Positions 24,186 through 37,109 of a DNA stretch of 64,000 nt are shown here, in pieces (the stretch's first letter is position 1; each line of letters begins with the position of its first letter). The stretch lies in assembly GCA_958298945.1 (NCBI GenBank), contig OY282606.1, positions 78,479,622-78,543,621 on the forward strand. The letters are read 5' to 3'. The notes beneath the pieces are model-generated. The model made no database searches, was not told the origin of the DNA, and worked only from the letters and a program-made list of their open reading frames with translations. Position numbers and translations under genes: made by a program. The stretch is from Atherix ibis. Its lineage: Eukaryota > Arthropoda > Insecta > Diptera > Athericidae.

Positions 24186-24454
24186 TTTTGGAGACCTCCA
24201 TAAAACGAGTAATTAATCTTCTAACCAAATAATCTTCCTTAAATATTTTGATATTTTTGGAAGCTTTAAAATTTCAACAGATGAAGTTTGTTTTGACTTT
24301 GAGCATATCAATGAAGATTCCATTGTTAATATTATCACCTGATCGACTAAAGGATATTTCTCTGATATGGACAAATTGGTTGCTTTAAAAATGATAATAG
24401 TTTATCGGATTAGTGTTTCTAAATGAGAAGCTTGGAATTATGAATGGAATTTTA

Positions 24455-25190
24455 TATCGCCATAAGACTTCTTTAAGGAGTCAATCCTTTTGAGGTAATT
24501 TCTTATAACTTTTTCGCATATTTCAAGATGTTATTTGCTCATTACTTGAAGGATATTGGTTTTTAATTACTCTAACATATAAAGATTTTTATGAGGTAAT
24601 ACGATATTTTACATAGCCTTACAGAAAATGTCCAATGGTATCAAACCGCAAGATCTTAAAAGCAAACTAACATCACCAAATTTTGACACTACGTATCCTG
24701 GAAATATATCCGCAATAAACCCAAAATTGGTTTTATTATATAGCTTGTCACACCGTTTTGTTAAAACTACATATGGTCCATATTAAAATCGTTAAATTTA
24801 GACCAGAAAAAAATCGGTCATAATTTAGCCATAGCCCTCCATATTTTTTTAGGCCTAAACATTTTAATCTTCACGTTAAGGCCAAACAAAAAATTCAGAG
24901 CGCTTAGAATTTATGGTTACGCGCTGTCCTTTTTCATTTTCGAAGATTTCAGACCAAAATGCACAAAGTACAAAAGTCACTCTTCGCGGATATAAAGGCT
25001 GTTTCACTATAACTTGTGGGTTTTATAAGCCTCAAATATGGCAATTAAGCTTATTATGAGTCTCATCAAGGAAAAAAAAATTTGTTCGAAAAATGAGGTT
25101 CCCAAAATTTACTACCTTTGATTTTTACAATTTTAATGCCTTTTTTTGTGGTTAAATGGTCCATAATGTATAATTTCAAACTTTTGTTTT
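24455..25190 (-). pseudogene. DD41D mariner remnant, long but decayed
   Basis: Co-linear at nucleotide level with the remnants at 10.4, 34.6 and 59.6 kb. It includes CAATCCTTTTGAGGTAATTT, the catalytic-block complement CAAACCGCAAGATCTTAAAAG, TTTTGTTAAAACTACATATG then GTCC (complement of the QQDxAT-type block) and AGTCACTCTTCGCGGATATA...CTTGTGGGTTTTATAAGCCTC. No open frame survives. The 3' side runs into GACAGCTGTCAAAACGCAG. Confidence 0.65.
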
Positions 25191-25263
25191 CGATGACACA
25201 TTTTTTGACAGCTGTCAAAACGCAGTACTGTACTTTTCAAACCATGAAATGAATAACCGTGTA

Positions 25264-26154
25264 CGAGGTCTGTTCAAAAAGTATCGCGAATTTTGAATTT
25301 CCGCGGGTTACGTATATTCGATTTTCAATTTTTTTGTAGCGTTATATTTGTACTCATGCCTCTCACTTATGCTGACAAGTTCGGCCATTTGGAATGTTCA
25401 GTTAATTTTTAACAGCTGCTTTTCTTGCACGTGTTTTGGCTCGTCTTCGATTTTTGCTCATTTTTGACCAAAAACAGCATCGCATTAACATTGCTAAGGA
25501 GCTGTTGGACTCTGTCCGTGACGACCCAAATTAGCTCTAGAGGATCATTACTGGTGACGAATCATGGGTTTATGGTTATGACGTGGAACCAAAAGCTCAA
25601 TCATCCCAATAGAAACTGCCGCACGAGCCAATACAGAAAAAAGTGCGCCAAGTTCGGTCGAATATGAAGGTTTTGCTTACAGTTTTCTTCGATTGTAAGG
25701 GCGTGGTGCATCATGAGGTTTTGCCACAGGGTAGAATGGTCAATAAGAAATATTACCTAGAAGTTATGCGCAAGTTGCGCGAGGCGTCACGCCCGGATTT
25801 GTGCAAGAACAAAAATTGGCTTTTGCACTATGATAACGACCCTGCTCACGTATTGTTGCTTGTGCGCGAATTTTTAGCTAAAACCAACACACTAATAATG
25901 CCGCAGCCACCGTATTCCCCAGACCTTGTTTCCGCAACAGATTCTTTGATCCATTTTTTGGAATGGGCAAAAATCAAAGACGAGCGAATACACGTGCAAG
26001 CAAAGGAGCTGTCAAAAATTAACTGAACATTCCAAATGGACGAACTTGTTCGCTTAAGTGAGAGACATGAGTACCAACATAACGTCACAAAAAAAATCGA
26101 ATATACGTAACCCGCTGAAATTCAAAATTCGCGATACTTTTTGAACAAATTCGC
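25264..26154 (+). mobile_element. Mariner with inverted 5' end replacing its 3' end
   Basis: The element is flanked by TA (25262-25263 and 26155-26156). The left end starts CGAGGTCTGTTCAAAAAGTA; the right end is its complement with a few changes. The inverted match does not stop at a normal ~30-bp terminal repeat: about 190 bp at the right (about 25965-26154) are the reverse complement of the left end (GCTCGTCTTCGATTTTTGC...GTTCAGTTAATTTTT...TGTACTCATG). The right arm extends about 25 bp further into sequence that belongs to the 5' end of the family. The body is transposase with TGDESWVYGYD (first aspartate), FFDCKGVVHHEVLPQGRMVN, HYDNDPAH (second) and PPYSPDLV. It then breaks into the inverted arm before the third aspartate. 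Non-autonomous, 891 bp; a sister copy lies at 38.4 kb. Confidence 0.9.
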
Positions 26155-26159
26155 TAACA

Positions 26160-29080
26160 TCAGGACTTGGAACGAAAACTTCCTTGACTAGTGTGTCAGT
26201 TCCTCAGAGCAGATGCAGATTTTCTGGTTTAACCATAGGTATTTTAGTTCCTCAGTGCAGAATATTCGGAAGCATATTTGTTTCTTTGTTGTACTATTTC
26301 GATGACTGTTCAATAGTAAAATTAAAAAGTGTTCCTGTCATTGAATAAATTACGCTCAAAAGCCTGCAATGACAAGAATGCCTAATCCCAACAAATGAGT
26401 CAGTTCCTCCCCAGAAAACCGATATTGTCTGTATTTATGCTATTAAAATACAGACGATATCCTGTGGTTAATAATCAATTTTGGAAAAGGCATATCATAA
26501 TTACTGAACGAAACTACCTCGGAATATTCCCTGAGGGTTTTCAGAATTCACCATCTCCAAACTATTGCTCATCCTGAGTAGTTACGCTAATTGCTTTAAT
26601 AATTGATACTCTTTCCTATATCACAACAGGTTTTAGCTAAGCCTACAAAATTCTGAGTATCGACATTAAAAATAAAACAAAAAAATTAAAAAAGGAGAAA
26701 ATAATTTTATTATAAAAAAAAATTAAAGTTAATTAATGCTAATTCTTGAAAATCCCAAAATCCATATTTTACATGAAAAAAGAATAAAACAACTAAAAAA
26801 TGCAAATTCTACGAAAATCCCTTTCAAAATAATTACTTTGAATCAATAATTTTGCTACAACTAAGAATCATTAAAGCTTAAAATGTTCAAAATTCATAGT
26901 AAAAAAAAAAGGAAATAAAAAAAACTAATTTAAAAACGTTTCTAAACTAAAAATTTGCATTCTTAAAACATAAAAATTGCATGTTTTTAAAGAAACTTTT
27001 TATATTGAGTTTGATACTAAACGGTCCCATTACGACTGACCAAAAGCAAAAATTGCCGCAAGTGGAATAGTACCGGCCAACAGGAGCTGAAGGTGTACTA
27101 AGAGAATAAATTGGTTTAGACTATCGAGAATTAAGTAATTTGGAAGTCAATCAATGGACTGGGCCACTGGGTACGAGTATACAGTAATTGAGTGGTAGTA
27201 GTCCTGACGATGCTATTCGTGCACTAATAATCTACATTCCCACACAAAGTTAACTTCCAAGAGTGAAGAAGAGTGAAAACCATTAAAAATACGGAAAATC
27301 ATGTGGAAGCTGCCCAAATTGTTGTGAATCTTTAAGCCACCACAGAAGCGCAACATAAATAAAAAAGATTGGATTAAAAATTTTGGAAAACAACGCGGTG
27401 GCCAAATACATACGTTTTCGATGATCATCTGCTCTAATTAATAGTTCGATTGCTCTAAGGAACATCCTCAGCAGTTATTTTTGGGGTAATTTTCGGTTGC
27501 ATTCCTAAATTTCCATTTTCTAACATTGACTCGTGTCGAATGGTCTGGCAAATACACAGCATCGAAAAACCAATTTCCGAAACGGCATCATTTGCTTCGT
27601 GTTATTGGAAACAGCTTTGGTGGTCAGAAATTTTTTTCAAGCTCCCCACTTTCAATATTGGCTGATTGTTTAATTTGTGTCCAGCAATTTAGTTCGTCTA
27701 CCATCTACCATGAAATTTGCAGTTTAGAAAATAAAACCAAAAACAAACAAAAACTACCTCCAAAAATAAACGTTCGCTAAATTGTAAAGTATCAACACAG
27801 ATTCCAATAAATTCAATAGCTTCGCGGTGGTATGTATTCTTTTAATAGTGGCTGGATCAATGGACCATTCAACCATTGAGTGAGTCGGAGGAGCTTAAAG
27901 ATCAAACTCTCATCCATCGACGTGAAGCACCACTTCAGGGAACCAACCTCATCTTCACGGTCTACGATCGACATTAGCCGAAATTTCAAATTAAGATCAA
28001 TCAGCAAGTTATTCGGGCTAAGGACCAATAGTCTGGGACGCCAACAATATTTGTTATCTTTGGAAGGTTGCCATATTCGTATTTGTTGTTCGTCGTCGGA
28101 TTTGATGTGTGATGGACGTTGCGAGCTGGTGTTGATGAGCTACCTACCTACGCAATCAGCCACACCACTCACACCGACCACACCATTGAAGTAGTTGGTG
28201 GATCGTTTATTGTAGACCACAGCACAGTCGGCAATTCATAGCATAGCAACATTGGAAATTGACAAAACCAGGCACGACGCCCATTGAAGAAATCGTTATT
28301 ATTCCCAGACACGTCCAGACCACCCTTGCCTTCCTAACGATCTATTCTTAAGACCGCCAACGGACGTCATCCATTTCAACAATCGACTAGACTTTAACTT
28401 GGCTCAAAGCGGTTTCAAATCCGACAAGTAGCTCTGGTCATCTATCCAACAGACTCTTTACTTCCACGTTGGTCACACATGCCCAACACTAATACTTTTT
28501 TTGCGTTTACTTCTACTTTTAAATAATAATTACTGAATGGTCATTCCCCGTCGTGTTGGATTTCACGGGCGTACGTGACATGACAATTAGTTCCTATGTG
28601 GGTTCCCAAAACCATGTTGCTAGCTCTGCTATGTGACTTGAAGTTGATGTTAGGTAAGCGATTCTAATTGTTCTGTTTCTTTTTTCTTCAGTTCGTCTTT
28701 TTTGATTATTTTCTCAATCCGCCGGTGGTCATCTGGAATTTCTCATGTAATACGATCTCATCTTATGTATTAATATTAGCCGATCAATCAACAGCAGAGT
28801 CTATAGAAGCTAAAAGTAGGTGTTCGCACTCGAACTTTAGCGTGTACCTTACACACTAGCAATGCTTCAAGTTGGTAAACAAGGTTCAAATTTCTTAATT
28901 GGAATTCTATTATGGAATCAAGTTCAATACGAAAATATAAAATGAAACAAAACAATTGCAAAGGAAGGTCTACACTTTAAATGATTTTGAAAATTTTTAT
29001 CTATTATTTTTTAACTTAAATGTTTTTTTCTGATTTAATTTTTTTAACACATTAATTGAAAAATATTGAATTTTTTTCTA
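26160..29080. other. Noncoding stretch with balanced-composition island
   Basis: 26160-27000 is mostly AT-rich. 27000-28640 is more balanced, with short open frames on both strands (the longest is 104 codons at 27880-28194, +) that match no family I recognise. No splice-flanked exon could be argued. It may be single-copy DNA. Confidence 0.5.
26421..26461. repeat. Foldback, 16-bp arms
   Basis: GATATTGTCTGTATTT (26421-26436) and its complement at 26446-26461, with one mismatch, enclose a 9-nt spacer. Confidence 0.75.
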
Positions 29081-29084
29081 TGTT

Positions 29085-30440
29085 TTTTTAGAGATTCATA
29101 TCCAAGATGTCCGTGTGCGGAGGCCATCATAGAAATTTATATCTAGGAGGAGTTTCATTTTCGAGTGGTCCATCATAGGAATGCATATCTTGGGGTCTAT
29201 ATTCTAGCCAAGAGTAGATGTGCATATCTTAGTAGCTTATTACCTTGTAGTCCATGGTAAGGATCTAAATTCTAGGCATCCATATCAGAGATTTATAGTC
29301 GAGGAATCCAAGGCCGAGAGATTTTAGGTCCATATACTAGGCACCTATTTGAGATATTCATTCAAGAGGTCCATAATCTGGAATTTTTTTTTGAGATCCA
29401 TTTTATAGAGGTCTATATTAGACATACATATCTTAGGAACTCAGCTGCTTGTGATCTATGCCAGAGATCCACTGGATAGCCATCCATATCTGAGGAGTCC
29501 ATCCTAGAGAATAATAGCCTAAGAATACATGTCAGAGACATTTATCCTAGAAATCCATAGGCTAGGAATCTATATCTAAGGGTTCGTATCCTAGAGAAAC
29601 AGATCTTAGCAGATCATAACGTAGAGCTCCATGTTCGAAAGGTCGATACATTAGATATATATTTAAGATATTCATATCAATGGGTCAATAGATCTATCTT
29701 AAGGATGCACATCTTATAAGCTCATCTTCTTGTAGTCTATGCTAGAGATCCATAGTCGAAGCGTTTATATCCTAGTAGCCCATCCTAGGGATTTATACCT
29801 ATAGGTGCACATTTAAGTGAACAAATTTCTAGGACTGCATATTTCAGGAGCTCATGTCTTAGCGCTCCATGCTAGAGATCCGCTGCATAGCCATCTATAT
29901 CTGACGAGTCTATTCTAGAGATTATAGCCTAGAAGTATTTATCCGAGAGATTTATCCTAGAGATCTATAGCCTAGGCGTCTATATCTTAGGTATTCTTCC
30001 TAAGGTATACACCTAACGTATTTATATTCTATATGTCCATACTAAAGATTCATAGCCTAGCGGCTATATCCGAGGTGTGTATCCTAGAGATCCATAGCCT
30101 AAACATACATATCTGAATGATCATTCCTGGAGAATCATAGCCTAGGCGTCCTAGCTGAGAAGTTCATAGCCTAGAAGTCCATGCTAGACATGCACATCTT
30201 ACTAGATCATATTGGAGAGGTTCATGTTGAGAGGTCCATATACTGGAAGTTTATTTTCGAGATCCATTTTATATAGGTCCATCCTAGATTCGTAGCTTAA
30301 GCGACAGCTTAGGCATATATATACGCCAAAACCAATATTCTAAAGGTCCGTGCTGAAAATGGAATCCATGTCTGAGAGATCCATATGTTAAAGCACTTAC
30401 CTCGAAACTCTCGCCAGAGTATATATTTGAGAGATTTTCA
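29085..30440. repeat. Degenerate ~15-bp CTAG-rich satellite, block 1
   Basis: About 1.35 kb is built from a loose 13-16 bp motif close to GAGRTCCATATCCTAG: repeated TCCATA, CCTAGAG, ATAGCCTAGG, ATATCTGAG and similar words, roughly 90 units. A higher-order period of about 412 bp is visible: AGAGATCCACTGGATAGCCA near 29466 and AGAGATCCGCTGCATAGCCA near 29876 start the same succession of variants. No coding potential. A co-linear but shorter block follows at 33.5 kb. Confidence 0.85.
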
Positions 30441-31085
30441 ATTGAAATAAGATTTTTGAATGACTTAAAATTATATAGTATATCTTAGTCATCACGAGTA
30501 CTTCGAATCTACCTGAGAGCGCGTTTGATATTTGGATATCACACGCGTATTCTGGCAATTATTTTTTCTTTAAATGTAACTTTTGATATTAGCAAAGGAA
30601 TTGATTATCCCGAGTTTAGATGAAATTATCTTGCATCTAAACTTTTTCGATCCATTTCAAATCAGGTCTCGATGTTTTTAAAAGTATTTTCGCAGGTCTC
30701 GATTTTTTTGAGATAATTTTTGATGATTTTTACGGAAAGTGACCTTTTACTATATTTATCGATAACTTTTTCGCAAATTTTTTTACATTAAAATAAATCA
30801 GTTATCGTATAATAATAGTGCTCAGAATTGCCAATTAGAGTCTCTATTACTTTATTTATAAAAAAATACGGACGTTCAGACAAAAATTCACACCATAAAG
30901 TTATTTTTCGGGAATACAATGGCTTCTTCACAGTCACTTGTGGTTTTCTCGTGCCCCATACATGATAATTTTGCTTATTGACGTATTTGTCGATCGAAAT
31001 ATGAGTCTTATATTTTGTTCAAAAAAGCGTAAAATGTGACTACCAAAAAATTTACCATTTTTGTAGTGTTATTTTCATGATTTAT
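30441..31085 (-). pseudogene. Satellite tail plus DD41D mariner remnant
   Basis: 30441-30655 is a tail shared with block 2 (GAGAGATTTTCAATTGAAAT, ATTGATTATCCCGAGTTTAG, GCATCTAAACT). From about 30655 a damaged DD41D remnant follows on the minus strand; its readable part is at 30885-31060 (TTTTCGGGAATACAATGGCT, CACTTGTGG, GCCCCATACATGATAATTTT). This is the complement of the FSDE...NKQNC...WG-ENPQ region. Most of the catalytic half is missing. Confidence 0.6.
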
Positions 31086-33395
31086 AAATATACTTCATTA
31101 TTTACTAATTAAATTATCCATAATATCAAATGACTATTTAAATCAAAGGAAAAGTTTTATTTAAAATGATATATTTATTTAAGAATTATTAAATATTAAG
31201 ACTACACTTTCCAAACTAAAAAATGGATAACCCATTATAACAGGCACAGGAAATACAGTGGGGCTTTTTCAATTTCGGACTCCAATGAGATAATACATAA
31301 TTTCCATTTTTAAATGTAATTAAGTTAGTTTTAAAACTCATTTTTTGATTGAATAGAAGAATGATATCAGCTAATCAAAAAAAAAAAAAAAAATCTTAAA
31401 AATTTCTAAAAACTCAAAGAAAAACTTTTTATTTTTGAATTTTCAGATTCATTAAATTGTAATTTAATCTTTACAGCAGCTACAACTGATCACATCAAAA
31501 TTACTTTCGACAAATTATAGCTTCTCATCCCACAATCGTCTGCTCACAATTTGTCACGATCGGAAAATACGAAATTTTCACTTTTGAATTTTGATAAAAA
31601 GGGCATGCGTACGATCTTGTCTAAGACACTTAGGCGTTCTTGTGTTTTGTTGAAATGAAAATTCAGAGCAATCTCGATTTGGCGTGGGCATAACAATTAC
31701 ATCGAATACAGAAAATGAAGAAATTTCCCAGACAAACAATTTCCGAAACGATCAATCAATGCTGTCAGTTCGAAGAGATCCATCACCTTCGGAGTGATTG
31801 CGTGACGAGAACACACAGGACGATGGAACAATTTCGATGGACATCAGTTGTTAATTAATTGCTAAAAGAATGGCGACTCACTCTACTCACCACAAATCTT
31901 TTTACGTTTTGTGTTAGTCTGAGCCGATTTTGATTTATTTACGCAATTTTTACTATTGCACGATCGCATCGTTGGGTATAAAAATTGTTGGCAATGTGAA
32001 TGGTCGTGATTAGGAAGGATCCTGTCTTGATGTTTAGCGTTGAATCAGCTCATGGAGGGTAAGGGAAGCGGTATAGAAAAATCACCAGTGTTAGATTATA
32101 GAGTTTGAGATCATGTGGGCAGTGATCATTCTGTGTGGTCCCACTTCGAGTTCTCTAAGGTCTCTGTACGGCTACCTACTCGATGAGATTGCGCGAACAG
32201 AATAAATGCTATTTTGCAGTCCGAAGAAAATCTTTCCGTAATAATTGTTTGCGGCGCATTTACAGAAACACCTGCTTCTCTGGCTGTCACTGTTTCGAAT
32301 CTAATTTGAAAATGTTGCTGCGATTCGCTCGAAGTGCGCAGATGAGGAAATCTCCGACAACAGAATTCCACACCGGCTGGAACTGCCACCTTTCCAATAA
32401 ATCATTTGTAAATATTTACGAATTTCATTGCTATCGCCAACATTCGACTCCAGTGGCGGTTGTTTGTAAACAGTTATACCTGCCAGCATTTATGGTACTC
32501 CACTTACTCGCAGTCTGCTAATGTCCATCAACTCTCAATGCTTCTATGGGCAAATCTTACCTGTACTAATAAACACGTTCAAATTAGACTGCACACCATT
32601 GACTGACTCATAGTCACGGAACTGCACACAATATCCATCTATCTGTATTGCCACAATCAATCTAATTAGTGTCACGTGAAAATTCTGTAACTTTACATAT
32701 CAACGATGCGAGATTATTCGGTCTTGACGCAATCGTATTTGAGGTCTGTTCATGGTCTACATGCGCGCATTCATTTGCCTTTTAACACATGCAAACTCGG
32801 CGAAATAATGTCTGATAGTGCACATGTTTGCCAACTGATGATAGGAAGTTTCCTTTCCCATATGCAAGATCACGAGTCTCCACTTCATCCCCCTCTGACC
32901 AAACCGATAGTACTTGTCAATACGACCACGGATCACGTCTTTATTTGCTGTCGGATCTTTGCCGTCATTTCTGATGATTGATTTCTAATTTAGTTGTTTG
33001 TCTGTTTATTTATTTATTTATTTATTTATTTAATTGTGATTGGTTTAAATTTAAGCTTTTCTTACTTAATTTGAGGTCATTTTTTTATTGAAAATGATTT
33101 TTTTTTTGCGTGCTTGGAATTAGTTCGATGATCTTTAAAGCTTCGGCTTGCATGAGAACGGAAGTTGTGTTTATTGATATTTTTAAACATTCTTTTTTAA
33201 GGGGGGCCGTCAAATTAGAAGATTTGTTCAAAAAAAAACTGAAGAGTTGCGAAAAAAATTGACTTCATCATTCACAGGGTAGGGTCTGAGTCAAAGTTTA
33301 GTGTTGAATTAGTAGACCTTCTGGGAATTTGTGTTATGTCAAAAATCCCATTTGTTACAATAAATCATATCAAAGTCTATCGTCGATTAAAGTTT
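31086..33395. other. Noncoding stretch with single-copy-looking island
   Basis: 31480-32980 has balanced composition and several overlapping frames of 60-110 codons on both strands without a recognisable domain. An 18-nt A run lies at 31377-31394. Overlapping frames on opposite strands are what non-AT random sequence gives, so no CDS is called. This could be conserved noncoding or single-copy DNA. Confidence 0.5.
33005..33032. repeat. (TTTA)n microsatellite
   Basis: About seven tandem TTTA units. Confidence 0.95.
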
Positions 33396-33399
33396 TTAG

Positions 33400-34560
33400 T
33401 AATAATTATTTTTGAGACTAACTGAAAAATTTTTAACCATAAAAATACTGAAATTAATTTTAAAAACCATTATTCAATTTGTGCTTTAGAAAGTAAAGTT
33501 CGATGAAATCCATTTTCTAGTGGACAAATTTTAGAGGTAGGTTCATATCCTAGTAGCCCATCCTAGAGGTGCATATATTTGTAGCTAAACCTTGTAGCCC
33601 CTGCTAGAGTTCTAAAATCCAGGCGTCTATGTCTGACGAGTGTATCCTAGAGATTAATAGCCTAGGAGTCCTTGTCCGAGAGATTTATCCTAAGAATCCA
33701 TGGTCTAGAGATCCATATCTGTGAGATCCTTCCACACCTAACATATTTATATTCTAGAGATCGATGCTAAAGATTCATAGCCTAAGCGTCCATAGCTGAG
33801 AAGTTCATATCCTAGAAAACCGAGCTAGATATGCTTACATTAGAGATCATATCGGAGGGGTTTATGTCGAGAGTCCATATACTAGAAGTTTATTTTCGAG
33901 ATCAATTTATACAGGTCCATCCCAGATTTGTAGCTTAATCGTTCATATCTTGTGAATCCATCCACGAGATTCATAGCCTAGGCATCTATGTACGAGTAGT
34001 CCATATTCTAGAGGTCCTAGCTAGAGATTCATATGGACTCCTGAACTATGAGTCTTAGACGATCATATGCTAGACGGCTATCTCCAGCAAATGTTCATGC
34101 TGGAAATGGACCTCTAGGATATGATCTCTTAAATTCATAGTCCAGGAGTCCATGTCTGAGAGATCCATATGTTAAAGAACTTAGCTCCAAACTCTCCACA
34201 CGGTATGTATTTGAGAGATTTTCAGTTTAAATAAGATTTTTGATTGATTTTTTAAATTATATATCTTACTCATCACGGCTACTTCAAATCTACCTTTTTA
34301 TCACACGTTTTCTCTTTAAACGTAATTTTTGATTATAGCAAGGGAATTGAGTATCCCGAGTTCAGATAAAATTAATTTGCATCTAAACTCTTTTGATCCA
34401 TTACAAAGGATTATCCACTTAGTATTTTGGAAAGCAAATTTCAATAAAACATATTTTTGAGTAATTAAAAAAATGTTAACCATCAAAATACTGAAATTAC
34501 TTTTAAAACATTATTCAATTGGTGCTTTGGAAAATAAAGTTAGATAAAATACACCTAACG
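33400..34560. repeat. CTAG-rich satellite block 2, flanked by direct repeats
   Basis: About 33535-34190 repeats the ~15-bp motif family and is co-linear with the second half of block 1 (ATATTTATATTCTAGAGATC, ATTCATAGCCTA, GAGAGATCCATATGTTAAAG). The same tail follows at 34190-34410 (TATTTGAGAGATTTTCAGTT, GAGTATCCCGAGTTCAGATA). A ~100-bp direct repeat brackets the unit: ATACTGAAATTA-TTTTAAAA with CAATTTGTGCTTTAGAAAGT at about 33420-33515, and again at about 34470-34550. This bracket resembles a tandem duplication or insertion boundary. Confidence 0.8.
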
Positions 34561-34599
34561 TCCAGATTTTAGTATAAACTTTATTTAATTACATTTTTT

Positions 34600-35115
34600 A
34601 TTTAATGCCATTACAGTTTTTATAAACCTTGATCCTTTTTAATTGTTTAGTTAAGCCTTTTTGCATATGTCGTCTTGAAATTCGGCCATTATTTGACAAA
34701 AGTTGCGGGTTGTAATTCGGACATTAAATCGACATTACGCGTCCTGGCAATTAAGCTAAAACTTTTTATGCTGTGTAGAAATTATGATGCCATTTTGTTA
34801 ATACCACATATGGGCTAGCTTAAAATTTTCAAGTTGAGACCAAATAAAGAGAGTTGACATTCAGGCATAACATTAAGAATTAACACAGGTCGGAGAAATA
34901 CCTTCAAATGACACCTAAAAACCAAAATGCACACCGAACCGTCATTTTTCGCGAATACAATGGCTTCATTTTTTTAACAGAATTTTTTTGCAAATACGAT
35001 GGCTTCTTCACAGACACTTGTGGATTTTTAGAGCCCCATATATCACTATTTTCCTTATTGGCATATCCACCATGGAAGAAATTAACCTCCATAATCCCCT
35101 CTAAAAGTGTGACAC
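34600..35115 (-). pseudogene. DD41D-family mariner remnant
   Basis: The minus strand at 35092-34904 keeps an open stretch, FFHGGYANKENSDIWGSKNP then QVSVKKPSYLQ and KPLYSRKMTVRCAFWFLGVI. This is the block after the first catalytic aspartate. A small internal duplication repeats the KPLYSRK-like words (GAATACAATGGCTTC occurs near 34955, and a diverged copy of it near 34997). The remaining catalytic half (34600-34860) is readable only at nucleotide level. It lies directly after satellite block 2, as the 30.7-kb remnant follows block 1. Confidence 0.72.
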
Positions 35116-35119
35116 GTGG

Positions 35120-37105
35120 CTACACCAGAATCACCACGTTAGTAGAATTTTTTTATAATTTTTGCATATTGTTTGATAATAAAATAATCCATAATATTTA
35201 TAAAATGGCAAATGAACAATATTAAATAACTTTCAAATTATTGAGCTGTACTTCCTCGAAACATTTATAATTTTACTATCTGAACTAAGAAAAATTTATA
35301 ATTAAAAAAAAATTAATCCATATTTTAGCTGCCCATTTTAGAAGTTCATATTATAGAAGTCCAGCCTATAGATCCACATCTTAGACGACCTTAGTCCATC
35401 TAAAACTGTTTTTTTTCTTATTAACTATCATACATTATGCAACTTCAAGTACTTATGTTTTGTAAATAATAAAAGCAGTTTAAAAAATTGTTCATTTAAA
35501 AATTGTAAAATTACGTTTTTTTCAGAATTATGCATAAAAATTAAAAGATTGCTTTTAATTTGGTACCTCATAACTTGGTTAAAAAAAAATTTTTTTTTTA
35601 TATTTTTAATCGACATTATTGAGAGCCTGAGAAAAAAATCTTTGTGAAATAAAAACAAGTCTACAGAAAATCTCTCATAAAAATCACTTTCGTCAATTAA
35701 CCTTATCGGCACGTGTACTCGATTATAGGCCAATCAGCAAAGTTAACACCAACCTCACCGCAAGGCGACTTTTTGAATTCAGATTTATCGGCAAGAAAAA
35801 GTTCGAATTTATGGCTCCATAAGAAGTATTAGAGCAATGCGTAGGGGCAAAAAGTGCAACACACGGCAAAGATCGGTTTCTGACAAAGCCCAATGGGACG
35901 ATTTGGTTTGTGGTGGAATTTTGAATCTGGCACGGCACTTTGAAGTGCAGTACTGATAGTAACACGTTTCTGAACGATAAAGCACGAAGCCAGAGGAACT
36001 TAACTGAAGCGAGGCGCTACATGGGAAGGAATGCGGCACACCACAATATTGACGATCGAATCAATCAAGCGATTGCGCAAAAATTGTGCTCGTTGCGCGC
36101 ACAGAAATTGTGCCGTTCACCGTAAAATCTACAATCTGGTCTGTCATCAATTGTACTCGAACACCGTCGACCGCATTAACATACCTGATACGGAACCGTT
36201 GGTCTCGTGTGAAAACTGACACCATGGCACGAGGATTTTTTTTTTCGTACTCAATTTGCGCAATTTTTTCTGCTTCAACTGAACAAATCAGTCGATCGTA
36301 AGTGAATGGCATTAAATCAGCTGATCCAAAGGCAAAATCAGTTGCCTACTCGTCGTTCCATAGCTATTTAGGAAGTGCACTTCTCTGCACAGATTTACTT
36401 AAGCCTGATATGATCTGACTTGGTTGGCTTTGTCCAATCCGTTCTGGATGATCTGTTTAGGTTTGATCGTCTCTATTGTGCTTTAGCCCAGTCTGCCCAC
36501 TCTGTCCACTCTGTCCGGTCTGCTACACTGCAAATTCATCCAAAGTATTCTGTTCAACTTCGATTCGGATCAGAATGCAGACTGCACGCAATTATTCACT
36601 TTATAGACAGTTTCGGCAACAGTTGGTCAAAAGTTCGCTTGATATTCGATAACTTGTCTATAGATGGGATAGATTCCTAAAGTCAAAGGAACCGGATCTA
36701 GTCAAAGAGACGACTACTGAGCTACGCTTTAATTAACTTCCATTTGACTGGAAGTGTCTCGTTACATACAATCTCTAACAGTTGATATTATTTATTTAAA
36801 AACTTTTTTACTCATCTACGAAATTGTTAGTTTAATTTTTTATTTATTACTAAAATAAATTATAGAAAAGTTTTTTTGGATATATTTTAAAATAAGACTG
36901 AGACATTATTTCAGAAAATCTTCTGATCAAATATTGTTTTTTAGAGTCAATTTTTTGTTAAATTTATTATCAATGACGCGCCGTTATAATTGAGTTTTTC
37001 CGTAAAATATGATTTTTTAGGTGCTCCAAAAGACTTTTCTCACTAATTTCAAACCTTGAATGTATTATGTGCAATTGATTGGAGGAGTTCACCGAAGGGT
37101 AGAGA
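35120..37105. other. Noncoding stretch; satellite scrap and balanced island
   Basis: 35330-35400 carries four or five words of the CTAG-type satellite (AGAAGTTCATATTATAG, CCTATAGATCC). 35700-36760 is balanced in composition with overlapping 60-86 codon frames on both strands that match nothing I know. A short CTCTGTCC repeat lies at about 36495-36520. No gene is called. Confidence 0.5.
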
Positions 37106-37109
37106 TGCC

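Noticed and set aside
32126..32521. Overlapping frames of 87 and 112 codons on opposite strands
   Set aside because: Both strands are open over the same interval without any recognisable domain, as expected of balanced-composition noncoding sequence.
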